Shown here: in pieces, positions 14,669 to 24,466 of the stretch
Numbering within the stretch: the stretch's first letter is position 1
How the letters are laid out: every line of letters begins with the position of its first letter
Assembly: GCF_001598455.1 (NCBI RefSeq)
Contig: NZ_BCYZ01000041.1
Coordinates: 1-39,815, forward strand
Reading direction: 5' to 3'
DNA: 39,815 bases
Origin: Sphingomonas pruni NBRC 15498
Lineage (GTDB): Bacteria; Pseudomonadota; Alphaproteobacteria; Sphingomonadales; Sphingomonadaceae
Made by a program: the position numbers and the translations under genes
The notes under the pieces: generated by a model
What the model was told of the DNA's origin: nothing
What the model saw: only the letters and a program-made list of their open reading frames with translations
Database searches by the model: none

Positions 14669-15190
14669 ATGACGCTGTCGCTCTATTCCGCCGTCGTTCC
14701 CAATTATGTGCAAATTCTTGGAGCGGTGCGTGGACTGCTCGACAAGGCGGAGGCGCATTGCGCCGAGACCGGCTGTGATCCGGACGACCTGCACAACGCG
14801 CGGCTCGCCGACGACATGCTGCCCTTTGGCTATCAGGTGAAATCGTGCTCGGCGCACTCGATCGGGGCGATCGAAGGCGTACGGGCCGGCGTCTTCTCGC
14901 CCGACAGGTCTCCATGGCCAACGAGCTTCGACGGTTTGCGCGAGGCGATCGATCATGCGCTCGCTGCGGTCGAAGCGCTCGATCCCGACGAGATCAATGG
15001 GTTCGTCGGCCGCGATATGCGCTTCACGATGGGCGAGAGGACGATGCCGTTCACCGCCGAAGACTTCCTGCTCTCCTTCTCCCAACCCAATTTCTATTTC
15101 CACGCGACGACCGCCTACGACATCCTGCGGTGGAAAGGCGTCAAGCTGGGCAAACGAGACTTCATGGGCCGCCCGCGCACGAAGGTGTGA
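14669..15190 (+). CDS. DUF1993 domain-containing protein
   Basis: The 173-aa protein matches DUF1993. It starts MTLSLYSAVVPNYVQILGAVRGLLDKAEAHC, has a central ADDMLPFGYQVKSCSAHS, and ends FHATTAYDILRWKGVKLGKRDFMGR. These features suggest a DinB-like four-helix bundle with a His (H145 region) that could bind metal. Function is unknown. GGGAGGAAG lies just before the ATG. It follows the folB-like gene by 42 bp on the same strand and may share its transcript, though a pterin role is not indicated. Confidence 0.88.
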   Translation: MTLSLYSAVVPNYVQILGAVRGLLDKAEAHCAETGCDPDDLHNARLADDMLPFGYQVKSCSAHSIGAIEGVRAGVFSPDRSPWPTSFDGLREAIDHALAAVEALDPDEINGFVGRDMRFTMGERTMPFTAEDFLLSFSQPNFYFHATTAYDILRWKGVKLGKRDFMGRPRTKV

Positions 15191-15284
15191 TCTTTCGGTG
15201 ACCACCTCCCGGCGGCGAGAGCAGCGCCGGCATCTGTTCGCAGATCAGCTACAAGATGAACCGGACACATTAAGAGGAGGGGAG

Positions 15285-15887
15285 ATGAAGCGGGTCATTC
15301 TTGGAGCGCTGGCAGTTTCGCTCGCCGTTCCCGCAATCCCGTACGGCGGCATGCGGGTGGCGCGCAACGGGATTGAAGGATCGTGGCAGACCACTTGCCT
15401 GCCGATCGGCAAGAACGGGCGACACGGTTCTATCACCCGGCTTGAGATCGGGCACGGCAGGATCATCGCATCGTCGCAAGTCTATGCTCACAGCAATTGC
15501 GACACGCCCACCGTCAGGACGGACTATCGCGGCGCCGTGACCAAAGTGACGCCCGGCGCCGGCGGTGCGACCGATTTCGATCACAAGGTCGAGGCGATCA
15601 CGACGACTCCGGACGATCCCGAGGTCGTGACGATCTATAATGCCCGCAATCCCGGTTCGGGCTGCGGTTTCGGTGGCGGCTGGCAACTCGGTGTCGCGCG
15701 ACCGGTCGAGGGCCGGACCTGCGCGCCATGGACGTTCCCGGCGATCGGTACGAACCTCTACGAACGTGGCTGGGTGTCCGGCGACGAATTGCGCATCGGT
15801 AGCTTTCCAATGGTTTGGGACAACACCACGCCCGATAAGCGCCCTAAGACGTCCGGCCTGTTGATCTTCCGTCGCGTGGCCAAGTAA
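15285..15887 (+). CDS. Hypothetical secreted protein (200 aa)
   Basis: I do not recognise the family. The protein begins MKRVILGALAVSLAVPAIPYGG, a probable Sec signal peptide, followed by a region rich in beta-type segments and Gly/Thr. Residues 30-60 (IEGSWQTTCLPIGKNGRHG) and a set of cysteines (C38, C73, near C127 and C141) could form disulfides in the periplasm. AGAGGAGGGGAG immediately before the ATG at 15285 fixes the start, although the frame is open further upstream across the DUF1993 gene. Strong G/C third positions support coding. It may be cotranscribed with DUF1993. Confidence 0.75.
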   Translation: MKRVILGALAVSLAVPAIPYGGMRVARNGIEGSWQTTCLPIGKNGRHGSITRLEIGHGRIIASSQVYAHSNCDTPTVRTDYRGAVTKVTPGAGGATDFDHKVEAITTTPDDPEVVTIYNARNPGSGCGFGGGWQLGVARPVEGRTCAPWTFPAIGTNLYERGWVSGDELRIGSFPMVWDNTTPDKRPKTSGLLIFRRVAK

Positions 15888-15933
15888 ACATGGTTGCGCA
15901 TTGCAAAAGATCTGGGCGACGTGAGGCGCAGTG

Positions 15934-15956
15934 GATGCCGCGACGGTCGCGGCATC
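15934..15956. terminator. Hairpin between convergent hypothetical gene and leuA
   Basis: A perfect 11-bp inverted repeat (GATGCCGCGAC / GTCGCGGCATC) lies between two convergent stop codons. No long T run follows on either side, so it may be a weak or Rho-assisted terminator. Confidence 0.5.
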
Positions 15957-15968
15957 ACAAATTGAGCG

Positions 15969-17633
15969 TCACCCCGCGCGGTTGGCAGCGCTCAACACGG
16001 CTCTGACGCTCGCAGTCGCGACGTCCTCGTCGATGCCGACACCCCAGACCGTTCCGCCATTCGCCGCGCGGCATTCGATATAAGCGGCTGCTTGCACATC
16101 CGTGCCATGGCCGATCGCATGCTCGACATAATCCACGACCTCGAGTTCGATCCCGAACCCGTCGCGGATGCCGGCGAGCACGCTGGAGATCAGGCCGTTG
16201 CCACGCCCGCTCACCGACTTGACGCTGCCGGTTTCCGCGATGCTGCCGGCGAAGATGCGTTCGCCATTGGGAGCGCGGGTTTCGTCATAAGCCTGGAGCT
16301 GAAGGCGCTCGCCACCATAAGGCAGGTAGGTGCGTTGAAAGAGCTGCCAGATATCGTCGGCATCGAGTTCGCGGCTGGTCTGGTCGGCCAATGCCTGAAC
16401 ATGCTTCGAGAAATCGGCCTGCAAGCGTTTGGGCAGCTTCAGCCCCTTATCCTGCTCCAGGATCCAGGCGACGCCACCCTTGCCCGATTGCGAGTTGACT
16501 CGGATCACCGCCTCGTAGCTGCGGCCTAGGTCGGCCGGATCGATCGGCAGATAGGGCACTTCCCAATAATCGTCGTTCTGGCGCTCGCGCGCGGAGAACC
16601 CCTTCTTGATCGCGTCCTGATGCGAGCCCGAAAACGATGTGTAGACCAGTTCACCGGCATAAGCGTGGCGCGGATGCACCGGCAGGTTGGTACAATAGGT
16701 CACGGTATTGATGATCTGGTCGATGTCGGAGAAATCCAGCCCGGGATCAACGCCTTGAGTGTACATGTTGAGCGCAACCGTCACCAGGTCGCAATTGCCG
16801 GTCCGCTCGCCATTGCCCAGCAGGCAGCCTTCGACACGGTCGGCGCCGGCCATCAGCCCCAACTCCGCCGCCGCGACCCCCGTGCCGCGGTCGTTGTGCG
16901 TATGCAGGCTGATGATCACGCTGTCGCGATTCGGGATGGTACGCCCGAACAGCTCGATCTGGTCGGCATAGACGTTAGGCGTCGCGCATTCGACCGTCGC
17001 CGGCAGGTTGAAGATGATTGGCTTGTCGGGCGTCGGCTGGAGCACGTCCATCACTGCGGCGCAAACCTCGACCGAGAAGTCGACTTCGGCAGTCGAAAAG
17101 GTTTCGGGGCTGTATTCGAACCGCCAATCAGTCCCCGGCCGCGCCGCGGCGCAGTCGCGCAGCATCTTGGCACCCTCGATCGCGATCGCCTTGATCTCGT
17201 CCTTTGTCATGCCGAACACGATCTTGCGCCAAGCCGGCGACACCGCGTTGTACAAATGCACGATCGCCTTGGGTGCGCCGACCAAACTGTCGAAGGTGGT
17301 CTCGATCAAATCGCGTCGCGCCTGCGTCAGCACCTGGAGCGTGACGTCGTCGGGTACGCGGCCCGATCGCACCAGATCCCGGATATAATCGAAATCGGTC
17401 GCGCCGCTCGCGGGGAACCCGACCTCGATCTCCTTGATTCCGGTCTTGACGATCAGGTCGAAGAAGCGGGTCTTCTTCTCGGCGTCCATCGGATCGATCA
17501 GCGCCTGGTTGCCGTCACGCATGTCGGTCGACAGCCAGATCGGCGCCTTGGTGATCGTCCGCGACGGCCATTGGCGGTCGGGCAGGTTGATGGGGGGAAA
17601 GGGGCGGTATTTGGTCGATGGATCGCGCAACAT
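15969..17633 (-). CDS. leuA: 2-isopropylmalate synthase
   Basis: The 554-aa enzyme joins acetyl-CoA and 2-ketoisovalerate, the first committed step of leucine synthesis. The TIM barrel carries [15 protein letters not shown] (substrate and metal Asp), EVGFPASG and the metal pair HTHND ([11 protein letters not shown]). The C-terminal part (about 420-554: [27 protein letters not shown] ... [11 protein letters not shown]) is the LeuA allosteric domain for leucine feedback. The long form with N-terminal [17 protein letters not shown] belongs to the LeuA type 2 branch. Upstream is a leucine-rich leader peptide and alternative RNA hairpins, so expression is probably attenuated by leucine supply. Confidence 0.95.
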   Translation of the reverse strand: MLRDPSTKYRPFPPINLPDRQWPSRTITKAPIWLSTDMRDGNQALIDPMDAEKKTRFFDLIVKTGIKEIEVGFPASGATDFDYIRDLVRSGRVPDDVTLQVLTQARRDLIETTFDSLVGAPKAIVHLYNAVSPAWRKIVFGMTKDEIKAIAIEGAKMLRDCAAARPGTDWRFEYSPETFSTAEVDFSVEVCAAVMDVLQPTPDKPIIFNLPATVECATPNVYADQIELFGRTIPNRDSVIISLHTHNDRGTGVAAAELGLMAGADRVEGCLLGNGERTGNCDLVTVALNMYTQGVDPGLDFSDIDQIINTVTYCTNLPVHPRHAYAGELVYTSFSGSHQDAIKKGFSARERQNDDYWEVPYLPIDPADLGRSYEAVIRVNSQSGKGGVAWILEQDKGLKLPKRLQADFSKHVQALADQTSRELDADDIWQLFQRTYLPYGGERLQLQAYDETRAPNGERIFAGSIAETGSVKSVSGRGNGLISSVLAGIRDGFGIELEVVDYVEHAIGHGTDVQAAAYIECRAANGGTVWGVGIDEDVATASVRAVLSAANRAG

Positions 17634-17677
17634 GGCTATGGCTCTTCTCGTCGTCAGGAGCGGCGGGGAGGGTCAGG

Positions 17678-17740
17678 CCCTTAGGCGCGGTGCGCGCCGT
17701 CGCCGGCACGCGGGATGAACTACGCGCCTAAGGGCGCGTA
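17678..17740 (-). promoter_or_regulatory. Candidate leucine attenuator upstream of leuA
   Basis: Two mutually exclusive RNA pairings are visible on the minus-strand transcript. First, TACGCGCC and GGCGCGTA (17721-17740) form a perfect 8-bp hairpin with a 4-nt loop that contains the leader stop codon. Second, 17723-17735 can instead pair with 17677-17689 for a perfect 13 bp, enclosing a further 7-bp stem. The 3' segment can also pair locally (GGCGCG-CAC-CGCGCC). The leader peptide's last Leu codon falls just before the first hairpin. There is no T run, so termination could be Rho-dependent, or the effect could be on translation. Confidence 0.65.
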
Positions 17741-17775
17741 AGTCGAAGCAGGGTAAGGCCGAGTCCGATCGTCAT
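17728..17775 (-). CDS. Leucine-rich leader peptide of leuA (15 aa)
   Basis: The short frame encodes MTIGLGLTLLRLTRP. Five of 15 codons are leucine (CTC, CTT, CTG, CTT, CTT), far above chance for a short frame, and it lies 94 bp upstream of leuA on the same strand. Its last four codons and stop lie inside the first of two alternative hairpins. This is the layout of a ribosome-stalling leader: low charged tRNA-Leu would stall the ribosome before the hairpin and change the downstream fold. The ribosome site before the ATG is weak. Length is within the range of known leader peptides. Confidence 0.7.
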   Translation of the reverse strand: MTIGLGLTLLRLTRP

Positions 17776-17859
17776 CTCGCGAACAGCCGTAGCCGCTGAC
17801 GGTTAAGAAAGTCCAGCCCGAAAGACTGATCCACGGCAACGTCATGCCGAGCGCATTGT

Positions 17860-17874
17860 GGCAGTATCACTGCC
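17860..17874. promoter_or_regulatory. Palindrome upstream of the BLUF gene
   Basis: GGCAGT-ATC-ACTGCC is a perfect 6+6 inverted repeat ending 16 bp before the BLUF start and just ahead of its AAGGAG. It may be an operator or an RNA hairpin. It lies between the divergent BLUF gene and the leuA leader. Confidence 0.35.
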
Positions 17875-17890
17875 CTGTAAGGAGTATTGT

Positions 17891-18283
17891 ATGCGTCAGA
17901 TCGTGTATCGCAGCACCACAACCGCCGATAGCGGCCGAGCCGCGGACGACATTCCCGGCATCCTGCGGCAGGCAGTGGCGCGCAACGGGATCGATGGCAT
18001 AACCGGGTTGCTTTACACTCAGGAAAGCGAGTTCCTGCAGGCGATCGAGGGCCCTGTAGACAGCATCTCGGACCTGCTCGCGCGGCTCCATGACGACGGT
18101 CGCCATCGCAAGATCGAGATTCTGGTCGATCGGCCGATCGAGCGTCGCGAGTTCGGCGACTGGACGATGATCTACCGCGACCGCCGCGAATCGATCGACG
18201 CGTTCGATGACCGCTTGCGCGTGCTGCTCTCGGGCGTGTCGGACGAGACCGTGCGGCACTTCCGGGCGCTGCAACCAGCCTAA
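17891..18283 (+). CDS. BLUF domain blue-light sensor protein
   Basis: The 130-aa protein is a short BLUF protein that binds FAD and senses blue light. Key residues are present: Y6 (YRS), N32 (ARNGIDGITGLLY) and Q50 (FLQAIEG), the hydrogen-bond network around the flavin, and W91-x-M93 (DWTMIY) matching the semi-conserved Trp and Met. A helical tail (RLRVLLSGVSDETVRHFRALQ) follows. There is no fused output domain, so signalling must go through a partner. AAGGAG lies 6 bases before the ATG at 17891. It overlaps the convergent TMEM175 gene by 4 bp. Confidence 0.93.
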   Translation: MRQIVYRSTTTADSGRAADDIPGILRQAVARNGIDGITGLLYTQESEFLQAIEGPVDSISDLLARLHDDGRHRKIEILVDRPIERREFGDWTMIYRDRRESIDAFDDRLRVLLSGVSDETVRHFRALQPA

Positions 18284-18882
18284 TCCCCGAACAGCGCGTC
18301 GAACGGGCTCTTGGGCAGGCACCAGAGGAACGCGACGAGTGCCGCGGCGCCGATGCCGAGCCACGGGGACAGGAAGGTCAGGGCCGCTCCGACCAGATAG
18401 ATCAAGACCGCGGCAATGCCCTTGCGGGAGGTCTGGCGATGATAGGTATCGGCGCTCGTGCCCTGAACGCCGGTGCGCCGGATTTCGCCCTGTAGCGGCA
18501 CGTAAAACACCCCGGGCAAGACCATCGACGCAAGGTAGACCAACGTCGCCTCGCGGCTGAAATGCTGTTCGCCGAGATAGGCCGCGGTGAACGGGATCAG
18601 CGACAATGTGAACAGCAGGCCGAGGTTCAGCCAGATCAGCAGGTTGGTGACCCGCATGGCGTGGCTGAATAACCGATGGTGGTTCGCCCAATAGATGCCG
18701 ACATAGGCGAAGCTCAGCACATAAGCGAGGAAGACCGGCCAGAGGTGGACCAGCTTGTCGAGACCCGGCAGTTCGGGTGCATGCAATTCGAGCACCATGA
18801 TGGTGACGATGATCGCCAGCACCCCGTCCGAAAAAGCCTCGACACGGCCGATCCCCGGCCTGCCTTCCCCGACTTCGCTCAT
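18280..18882 (-). CDS. TMEM175 family protein (DUF1211; potassium channel-like)
   Basis: The 200-aa inner membrane protein carries the family signature RVEAFSDGVLAIIVTIMVLEL (R13, F17-S18-D19 on helix 1). About six hydrophobic segments follow (for example VFLAYVLSFAYVGIYW, LLIWLNLGLLFTLSLIPF, LVYLASMVLPGVFYV, AAVLIYLVGAALTFL, IGAAALVAFLWCL). Bacterial TMEM175 proteins form tetrameric potassium-permeable channels gated by hydrophobic residues on helix 1. GGAGG precedes the ATG. A strong hairpin separates it from ilvC upstream on the same strand. Its substrate and regulation here are not known. Confidence 0.88.
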   Translation of the reverse strand: MSEVGEGRPGIGRVEAFSDGVLAIIVTIMVLELHAPELPGLDKLVHLWPVFLAYVLSFAYVGIYWANHHRLFSHAMRVTNLLIWLNLGLLFTLSLIPFTAAYLGEQHFSREATLVYLASMVLPGVFYVPLQGEIRRTGVQGTSADTYHRQTSRKGIAAVLIYLVGAALTFLSPWLGIGAAALVAFLWCLPKSPFDALFGD

Positions 18883-18889
18883 TCCACCT

Positions 18890-18916
18890 CCGGCCCCGCG
18901 TTGATGACGGGGCCGG
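18890..18916. terminator. Strong GC hairpin between ilvC and the TMEM175 gene
   Basis: A perfect 9-bp stem (CCGGCCCCG / CGGGGCCGG) with a 9-nt loop sits 22 bp past the ilvC stop and partly overlaps the GGAGG site of the TMEM175 gene. No T run follows on the minus strand. It could reduce transcription from ilvC into the next gene or mask its ribosome site. Confidence 0.45.
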
Positions 18917-18938
18917 TTTAGACGAAATCAGCTGCGCG

Positions 18939-20057
<1,119 letters not shown>

Positions 20058-20071
20058 CGATCTGCCGATCG

Positions 20072-20587
20072 CTACGCCGCGTCCTTCCCCCGCGAAATGG
20101 CGACGATACCGGTCCGCGCCACCTCGATCAGGCCGACCTCGTTCATCAGTTCGACGAACTTGTCGATCTTCTCGGTGCCGCCGGTCACCTCGAACACGAA
20201 GCTCGATATCGTCGCATCGACCACGCGTGCGCGATACACTTCGGCCAGGCGCAAGGCCTCGATCCGCGCTTCGCCGGTGCCGCGCACCTTGACCAGCGCC
20301 AATTCGCGCTCGACATGCGCGCCCTCGGTGGTCAGGTCGCGGACCTTGTGGACCGGTACCAGCCGATCGAGCTGCGCGACGATCTGTTCGAGGACATGGC
20401 TGCTCGCCGAGGTCACGATGGTGATCCGGCTGACCTGCTTGTCCTCGGTGATCTCGCTCACCGTCAGGCTCTCGATATTATAGCCCCGCGCGGTGAACAG
20501 GCCGGCGATCCGCGCCAGGATGCCCGGCTCGTTGTCGACGATCACCGCGAGCGTGTGACGCTCGGCTTTCTCTTCTTTGATGTGCAC
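20072..20587 (-). CDS. ilvN: Acetolactate synthase small (regulatory) subunit
   Basis: The 171-aa regulatory subunit binds valine and activates IlvB. An N-terminal ACT domain (HTLAVIVDNEPGILARIAGLFTARGYNIESLTVSEITEDKQVSRITIV) and a C-terminal ALS_ss domain (about 85-165, ELALVKVRG ... VDATISSFVFEVTGGTEKIDKFVELM) are complete. The start is GTG at 20587 with only a poor AAAGG next to it. Translation may depend on coupling, even though a 98-bp repeat-containing gap separates it from ilvB. Repeats lie on both sides of the gene. Confidence 0.95.
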   Translation of the reverse strand: MHIKEEKAERHTLAVIVDNEPGILARIAGLFTARGYNIESLTVSEITEDKQVSRITIVTSASSHVLEQIVAQLDRLVPVHKVRDLTTEGAHVERELALVKVRGTGEARIEALRLAEVYRARVVDATISSFVFEVTGGTEKIDKFVELMNEVGLIEVARTGIVAISRGKDAA

Positions 20588-20595
20588 CTTTGGAT

Positions 20596-20678
20596 CGTCA
20601 CCCCAGCGAAAGCTGGGGTCTCCCTGTTATAATGGTGTGCGCTTGCGGCACGAGATCCCAGCTTTCGCTGGGATGACG
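20596..20678. repeat. Inverted REP-like intergenic element (copy 2)
   Basis: This has the same structure as the copy at 19981-20057. Arms CGTCACCCCAGCGAAAGCTGG... and ...CCAGCTTTCGCTGGGATGACG pair over about 23 of 25 positions across a 33-nt spacer. It lies between ilvB and ilvN and could stabilise or process the ilvBNC transcript. Confidence 0.85.
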
Positions 20679-20685
20679 GTAAACA

Positions 20686-22434
20686 CTAGACCAACGCCTT
20701 GGCTTCGTCGTCGAGCGTACCCGCCACCTTGTCGGTTTGCAGGATCATCTCGACGTGCGACGCGCCCGACGGGATCATCGGGAAGCAATTCGCCAGCTTG
20801 GCGACGCGGCAGTCGACGATCACCGGGCCGTCATGCGCGATCATGTCGGCGATGCCGCCGTCGAGCTGCGACATCTCCTCGATCAGGATGCCCTTCCAGC
20901 CATAGGCTTCGCCGAGCTTCACGAAATCGGGCAGACTGTCCGAGTAGCTTTCCGAATAGCGACTTTCATAGGTCAGCTCCTGCCACTGGCGGACCATGCC
21001 CATATATTCGTTGTTGAGGATGAAGATCTTGACCGGCAGGCGATATTGCGTCGCCGTCGCCAGCTCCTGGATATTCATCTGGATCGACGCTTCGCCGGCA
21101 ATATCGATGACCAGCGATTTGGGATTGCCGAGCTGCGCGCCGATCGCGGCGGGCAGGCCATAGCCCATCGTGCCGAGCCCGCCCGAGGTCAGCCATTTGT
21201 TGGGCGCCTCGAAATCGAAATGCTGCGCCGCCCACATCTGGTGCTGCCCGACCTCGGTGGTGATGATCGGAGACTGGTCCTTGGTCGCTTCCCACAAGGC
21301 GCGGATCGCGCGCTGGGGCATGATCTCCTTGCCGTCGCCTTCGGGGAAATCGAGGCTCTTGACCGCACGCCAGCCCTCGATCCGGCGCCACCACTCGCTG
21401 GTGTCGGGCTTGGGGTGCTGGCGCGCTTTCCACACGCGGACCATGTCCTCGAGCACATGACCGACATCGGCGACGATGCCGAGATCGATGCGCACTGTCT
21501 TGTTGATGCTCGATCGGTCGATATCGACATGAACCTTGCGGGCATTGGGCGCAAAGGCGTCGAGCCGTCCGGTGACGCGATCGTCGAACCGCGAACCCAG
21601 CGCGATGATCAGGTCCGCCTGGTTCATCGCCCAGTTCGCTTCATAGGTTCCATGCATGCCGAGCATGCCGAGCCATTGCGGGCTGGAGGCGGGAAAGGCG
21701 CCCAGGCCCATCAAGGTCGAGGTCACCGGCGCGCCGGTTATCCTGGCCAACTCGCGCAGCAATTGCGACGCGGCAGGTCCGGAATTGATGATGCCGCCGC
21801 CGGTATAGAGGATCGGGCGCTCCGCCGCCGCCAGCATGTCGACGAGCTGCTCGATCACAGCCGGATCGGCCTTCATTTGCGGGCGATAGGTCTTGTGCTG
21901 GATCGGACCGGGTTTGGTATATTTGGCGGTCGCAACCTGGACGTCCTTGGGAATGTCGATGACGACCGGCCCCGGACGACCCGACGTTGCGATATGGAAC
22001 GCCTCATGGACCGTCGCGCCCAGCCGGGCCGGATCCTTCACCAGGTAATTGTGCTTGGTGCAGTGCCGTGTGATGCCAACCGTATCGGCCTCCTGAAACG
22101 CGTCCGATCCGATCAGGTGGGTCGCGACTTGGCCAGTGATGACCACCATCGGGATCGAATCCATCAGCGCATCGGTGATGCCGGTGACCGCATTGGTCGC
22201 GCCGGGGCCGGAGGTAACAAGCACCACGCCGGGCTTGCCGGTCGAGCGCGCATAGCCCTCCGCCGCGTGCGTCGCGGCCTGTTCGTGGCGGACCAGGATA
22301 TGCCGCAACCGCTTCTGCTTGAAGATCGCGTCATAGATCGGAAGCACCGCGCCGCCGGGATAGCCGAACACGACTTCCACGCCGAGATCGCACAGCGCCT
22401 CGACCAGAATATCGGCTCCACTTTTTTCGGCCAC
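20686..22434 (-). CDS. ilvB: Acetolactate synthase large subunit
   Basis: The 582-aa thiamine-diphosphate enzyme condenses pyruvate to acetolactate, or with 2-ketobutyrate to acetohydroxybutyrate. The activating Glu lies in RHEQAATHAAEGYARSTGKPG. The central domain is FAD-type (about 190-340). The ThDP/Mg motif reads DIAGEASIQMNIQELATA ... NNEYMGMVRQWQ. The GE in place of the usual GD is conservative and I believe common in alphaproteobacterial IlvB. The GTG at 22434 was chosen because AAGGAGGA lies 7 bases upstream. The in-frame ATG at 22494 lacks this. It follows miaA by about 80 bp and is followed by ilvN and ilvC. Confidence 0.96.
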   Translation of the reverse strand: MAEKSGADILVEALCDLGVEVVFGYPGGAVLPIYDAIFKQKRLRHILVRHEQAATHAAEGYARSTGKPGVVLVTSGPGATNAVTGITDALMDSIPMVVITGQVATHLIGSDAFQEADTVGITRHCTKHNYLVKDPARLGATVHEAFHIATSGRPGPVVIDIPKDVQVATAKYTKPGPIQHKTYRPQMKADPAVIEQLVDMLAAAERPILYTGGGIINSGPAASQLLRELARITGAPVTSTLMGLGAFPASSPQWLGMLGMHGTYEANWAMNQADLIIALGSRFDDRVTGRLDAFAPNARKVHVDIDRSSINKTVRIDLGIVADVGHVLEDMVRVWKARQHPKPDTSEWWRRIEGWRAVKSLDFPEGDGKEIMPQRAIRALWEATKDQSPIITTEVGQHQMWAAQHFDFEAPNKWLTSGGLGTMGYGLPAAIGAQLGNPKSLVIDIAGEASIQMNIQELATATQYRLPVKIFILNNEYMGMVRQWQELTYESRYSESYSDSLPDFVKLGEAYGWKGILIEEMSQLDGGIADMIAHDGPVIVDCRVAKLANCFPMIPSGASHVEMILQTDKVAGTLDDEAKALV

Positions 22435-22513
22435 GACAATGTCCTCCTTCTTCGCATACGCAACATGATTGCAGACGGGCGGCTCTACGTGCATGAAAAC
22501 TACGCGTCAACCG

Positions 22514-23440
22514 TCAATGCTGTACTCTTATTGCTATTTCGTCATAAAGTTTGAAACTATCTGTCTCTTGCGCTCGAATCCAGTCCGCTGGGGGCTGATT
22601 ACGGAACCAGGTATATTGCCGCTTGGCATATTGGCGGGTGGCGAGGCTGGCGCGTTCGATCGCGTCGGCCAGTGTGATCTCTCCGAGCACAGCGGCGGCG
22701 AGTTCGGGCATGCCGATGGCGCGGCGGATCGGGGCGTCGAGCGGCACGTCCTCGCGGGCAATCAGTGTCGCCACTTCCTCCAAGGCGCCGGTATCGACCA
22801 TCGCGGCAAAGCGGCGGTCGATGCGGTCGTTCAGCCAATCGCGCGGTGGCAGCAGGATCGTAGCGACCAGATCTATGCGCTCGCCGATCCCGCCGACCCG
22901 CTCGCGCCGCCAATCAGCGATCGGGCGCCCGGTCGAGCGGACGACCTCCAGCGCGCGGCAGATGCGGGTGGTGTCGGCCGGGTTAAGCCTTGCCGCTTCA
23001 GCCCGGTCGACAGCGGTAAGTGCCGCATAGGCATCGGGGAGGTTCATCGCGCGGACCTCGGCGCGGATCGCAGGATCGATCTCGGGCACCGGGGCGATTC
23101 CGTCGATCAGCGTCCGGAGATAGAGTCCGGTGCCGCCGACCAGGATCGGCATACCGTCGGCGGCCAACGCGCGGTCGATCTCGACCCGCGCTTCGGCTGC
23201 CCAGCGCGCAGCGGAATAGCCGGTATCGGCGGCATCGACATGGCCAAACAGGCGATGCGGCGCGCGCGCTTCTTCTTCGGGCGAGGGGCGGGCCGTAACG
23301 ACGCGCAGGTCGCGATAGACTTGCGCGCTGTCGGCGTTGATGATCGTGCCGCCAAGCCGTTCCGCCAATTGCAGCGCGAGCGCGGACTTCCCGCTGGCGG
23401 TCGGGCCGGCGATCAACGCGACTTTCGGCAAGCTTGCCAT
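22514..23440 (-). CDS. miaA: tRNA dimethylallyltransferase
   Basis: The 308-aa enzyme adds a dimethylallyl group to A37 of tRNAs that read codons starting with U. The P-loop [20 protein letters not shown] is at residues 9-28, followed by [22 protein letters not shown] and the substrate motif [10 protein letters not shown]. The region [23 protein letters not shown] and the C-terminal [15 protein letters not shown] are diagnostic. The ATG at 23440 gives the usual family N-terminus, and the open frame to 23488 adds only basic residues with no homology. It is divergent from serB and upstream of ilvB. Confidence 0.95.
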   Translation of the reverse strand: MASLPKVALIAGPTASGKSALALQLAERLGGTIINADSAQVYRDLRVVTARPSPEEEARAPHRLFGHVDAADTGYSAARWAAEARVEIDRALAADGMPILVGGTGLYLRTLIDGIAPVPEIDPAIRAEVRAMNLPDAYAALTAVDRAEAARLNPADTTRICRALEVVRSTGRPIADWRRERVGGIGERIDLVATILLPPRDWLNDRIDRRFAAMVDTGALEEVATLIAREDVPLDAPIRRAIGMPELAAAVLGEITLADAIERASLATRQYAKRQYTWFRNQPPADWIRAQETDSFKLYDEIAIRVQH

Positions 23441-23551
23441 TCCTAGGCCCGTTCGCTTCGGACCAAGTCGACGACTGCCACCCGACAATTAAACGTGTCT
23501 CGACTTCGCGCGACCCGAACGGGTAGGGCGGCGGCTTCAAGGAGACCCGGC

Positions 23552-24424
23552 TTGTTCATCGCGACCCTGATAGCTCCCGATCTGCCCCAGGGCGAGATCA
23601 CTGCCGCGCGCGACCGGCTCGACGCCGCCGGTTGCCTGCCCGTGGCGCACGTCTGGGTCGAGGAAGGGGAGGCGATCGATCTCCAGTTCGGTCGCGATCC
23701 CGGCGCCGCGCGCATCGCGCTCGAAGGGCAGGGTTACGATGTCGTCGTTCAGCCGGCCGAACATCGCCGCAAAGGACTGATCGTCGCCGACATGGATTCG
23801 ACGATGATCACGGTCGAATGCATCGACGAGCTGGCCGATTATGCCGGGATAAAGACGGAGATTGCCGCGGTGACCGAAGCGGCGATGCGCGGCGACCTCG
23901 ATTTCGGCGAAGCGCTCGATGCGCGGGTCGCCTTGCTGAGGGGACTCAATGAGGCGGTGATCGCACGCTGCCTCGCCGAGCGAGTCAAGATCATGCCCGG
24001 TGCGCGCGAACTGGTCCGCACGATGCGCGGCTGGGGAGCGACCGCGATCCTGGTGTCGGGCGGCTTCACCCGTTTCGCCGAGCCGGTCGCCGCGGAGATC
24101 GGCTTCACCCGCGCGATCGCCAATGTGCTCGAAATCGCCGAGGGCAAGCTCGCCGGCACCGTGACCAAGCCGATCGTCGATGCATCGACCAAGCTGGCGA
24201 CCTTGTCAGAGGCCGTGCTCGACCTCGGCCTGTCGCGCGCGGAGACGCTGGCGGTCGGCGACGGCGCCAACGATCTGGCGATGATCACGCAAGCGGGGCT
24301 GGGGGTCGCCTATCACGCCAAGCCGGTCGTCGCCGCGGCGGCGGGTGCGCGGATCGACCATGGTGATCTGACGACGCTTTTGTTCGCCCAGGGTGTCGCG
24401 CGGAAGGACTGGGCGGGGGTCTGA
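23552..24424 (+). CDS. serB: Phosphoserine phosphatase
   Basis: The 290-aa HAD phosphatase makes L-serine from phosphoserine. An N-terminal ACT-like segment (about 1-70) precedes the catalytic domain. HAD motif I is D80-M-D82-S-T (VADMDSTMITVEC), motif II is VSGGFTRFAEPVA, and motif IV is GDGANDLAMITQAGLGVAYHAKP. The start is TTG at 23552, with AAGGAG 7 bases upstream. The frame opens earlier, at 23495, but lacks such a site and overlaps the divergent miaA promoter. A hairpin follows the stop within 45-65 bp. Confidence 0.95.
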   Translation: MFIATLIAPDLPQGEITAARDRLDAAGCLPVAHVWVEEGEAIDLQFGRDPGAARIALEGQGYDVVVQPAEHRRKGLIVADMDSTMITVECIDELADYAGIKTEIAAVTEAAMRGDLDFGEALDARVALLRGLNEAVIARCLAERVKIMPGARELVRTMRGWGATAILVSGGFTRFAEPVAAEIGFTRAIANVLEIAEGKLAGTVTKPIVDASTKLATLSEAVLDLGLSRAETLAVGDGANDLAMITQAGLGVAYHAKPVVAAAAGARIDHGDLTTLLFAQGVARKDWAGV

Positions 24425-24466
24425 ATATAATTCTCGCGCATAGCAATCGACTGGCGAGATAAAAGA

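Noticed and set aside
22435..22513. Leader peptide for ilvB like the one at leuA
   Set aside because: I looked for a branched-chain-rich short frame and paired hairpins here and found neither. The only ATG frame continues into ilvB.
20737..22554. 605-aa open frame on the plus strand
   Set aside because: It runs antisense to ilvB, whose motifs are unambiguous. The long frame is a by-product of high GC and codon bias.
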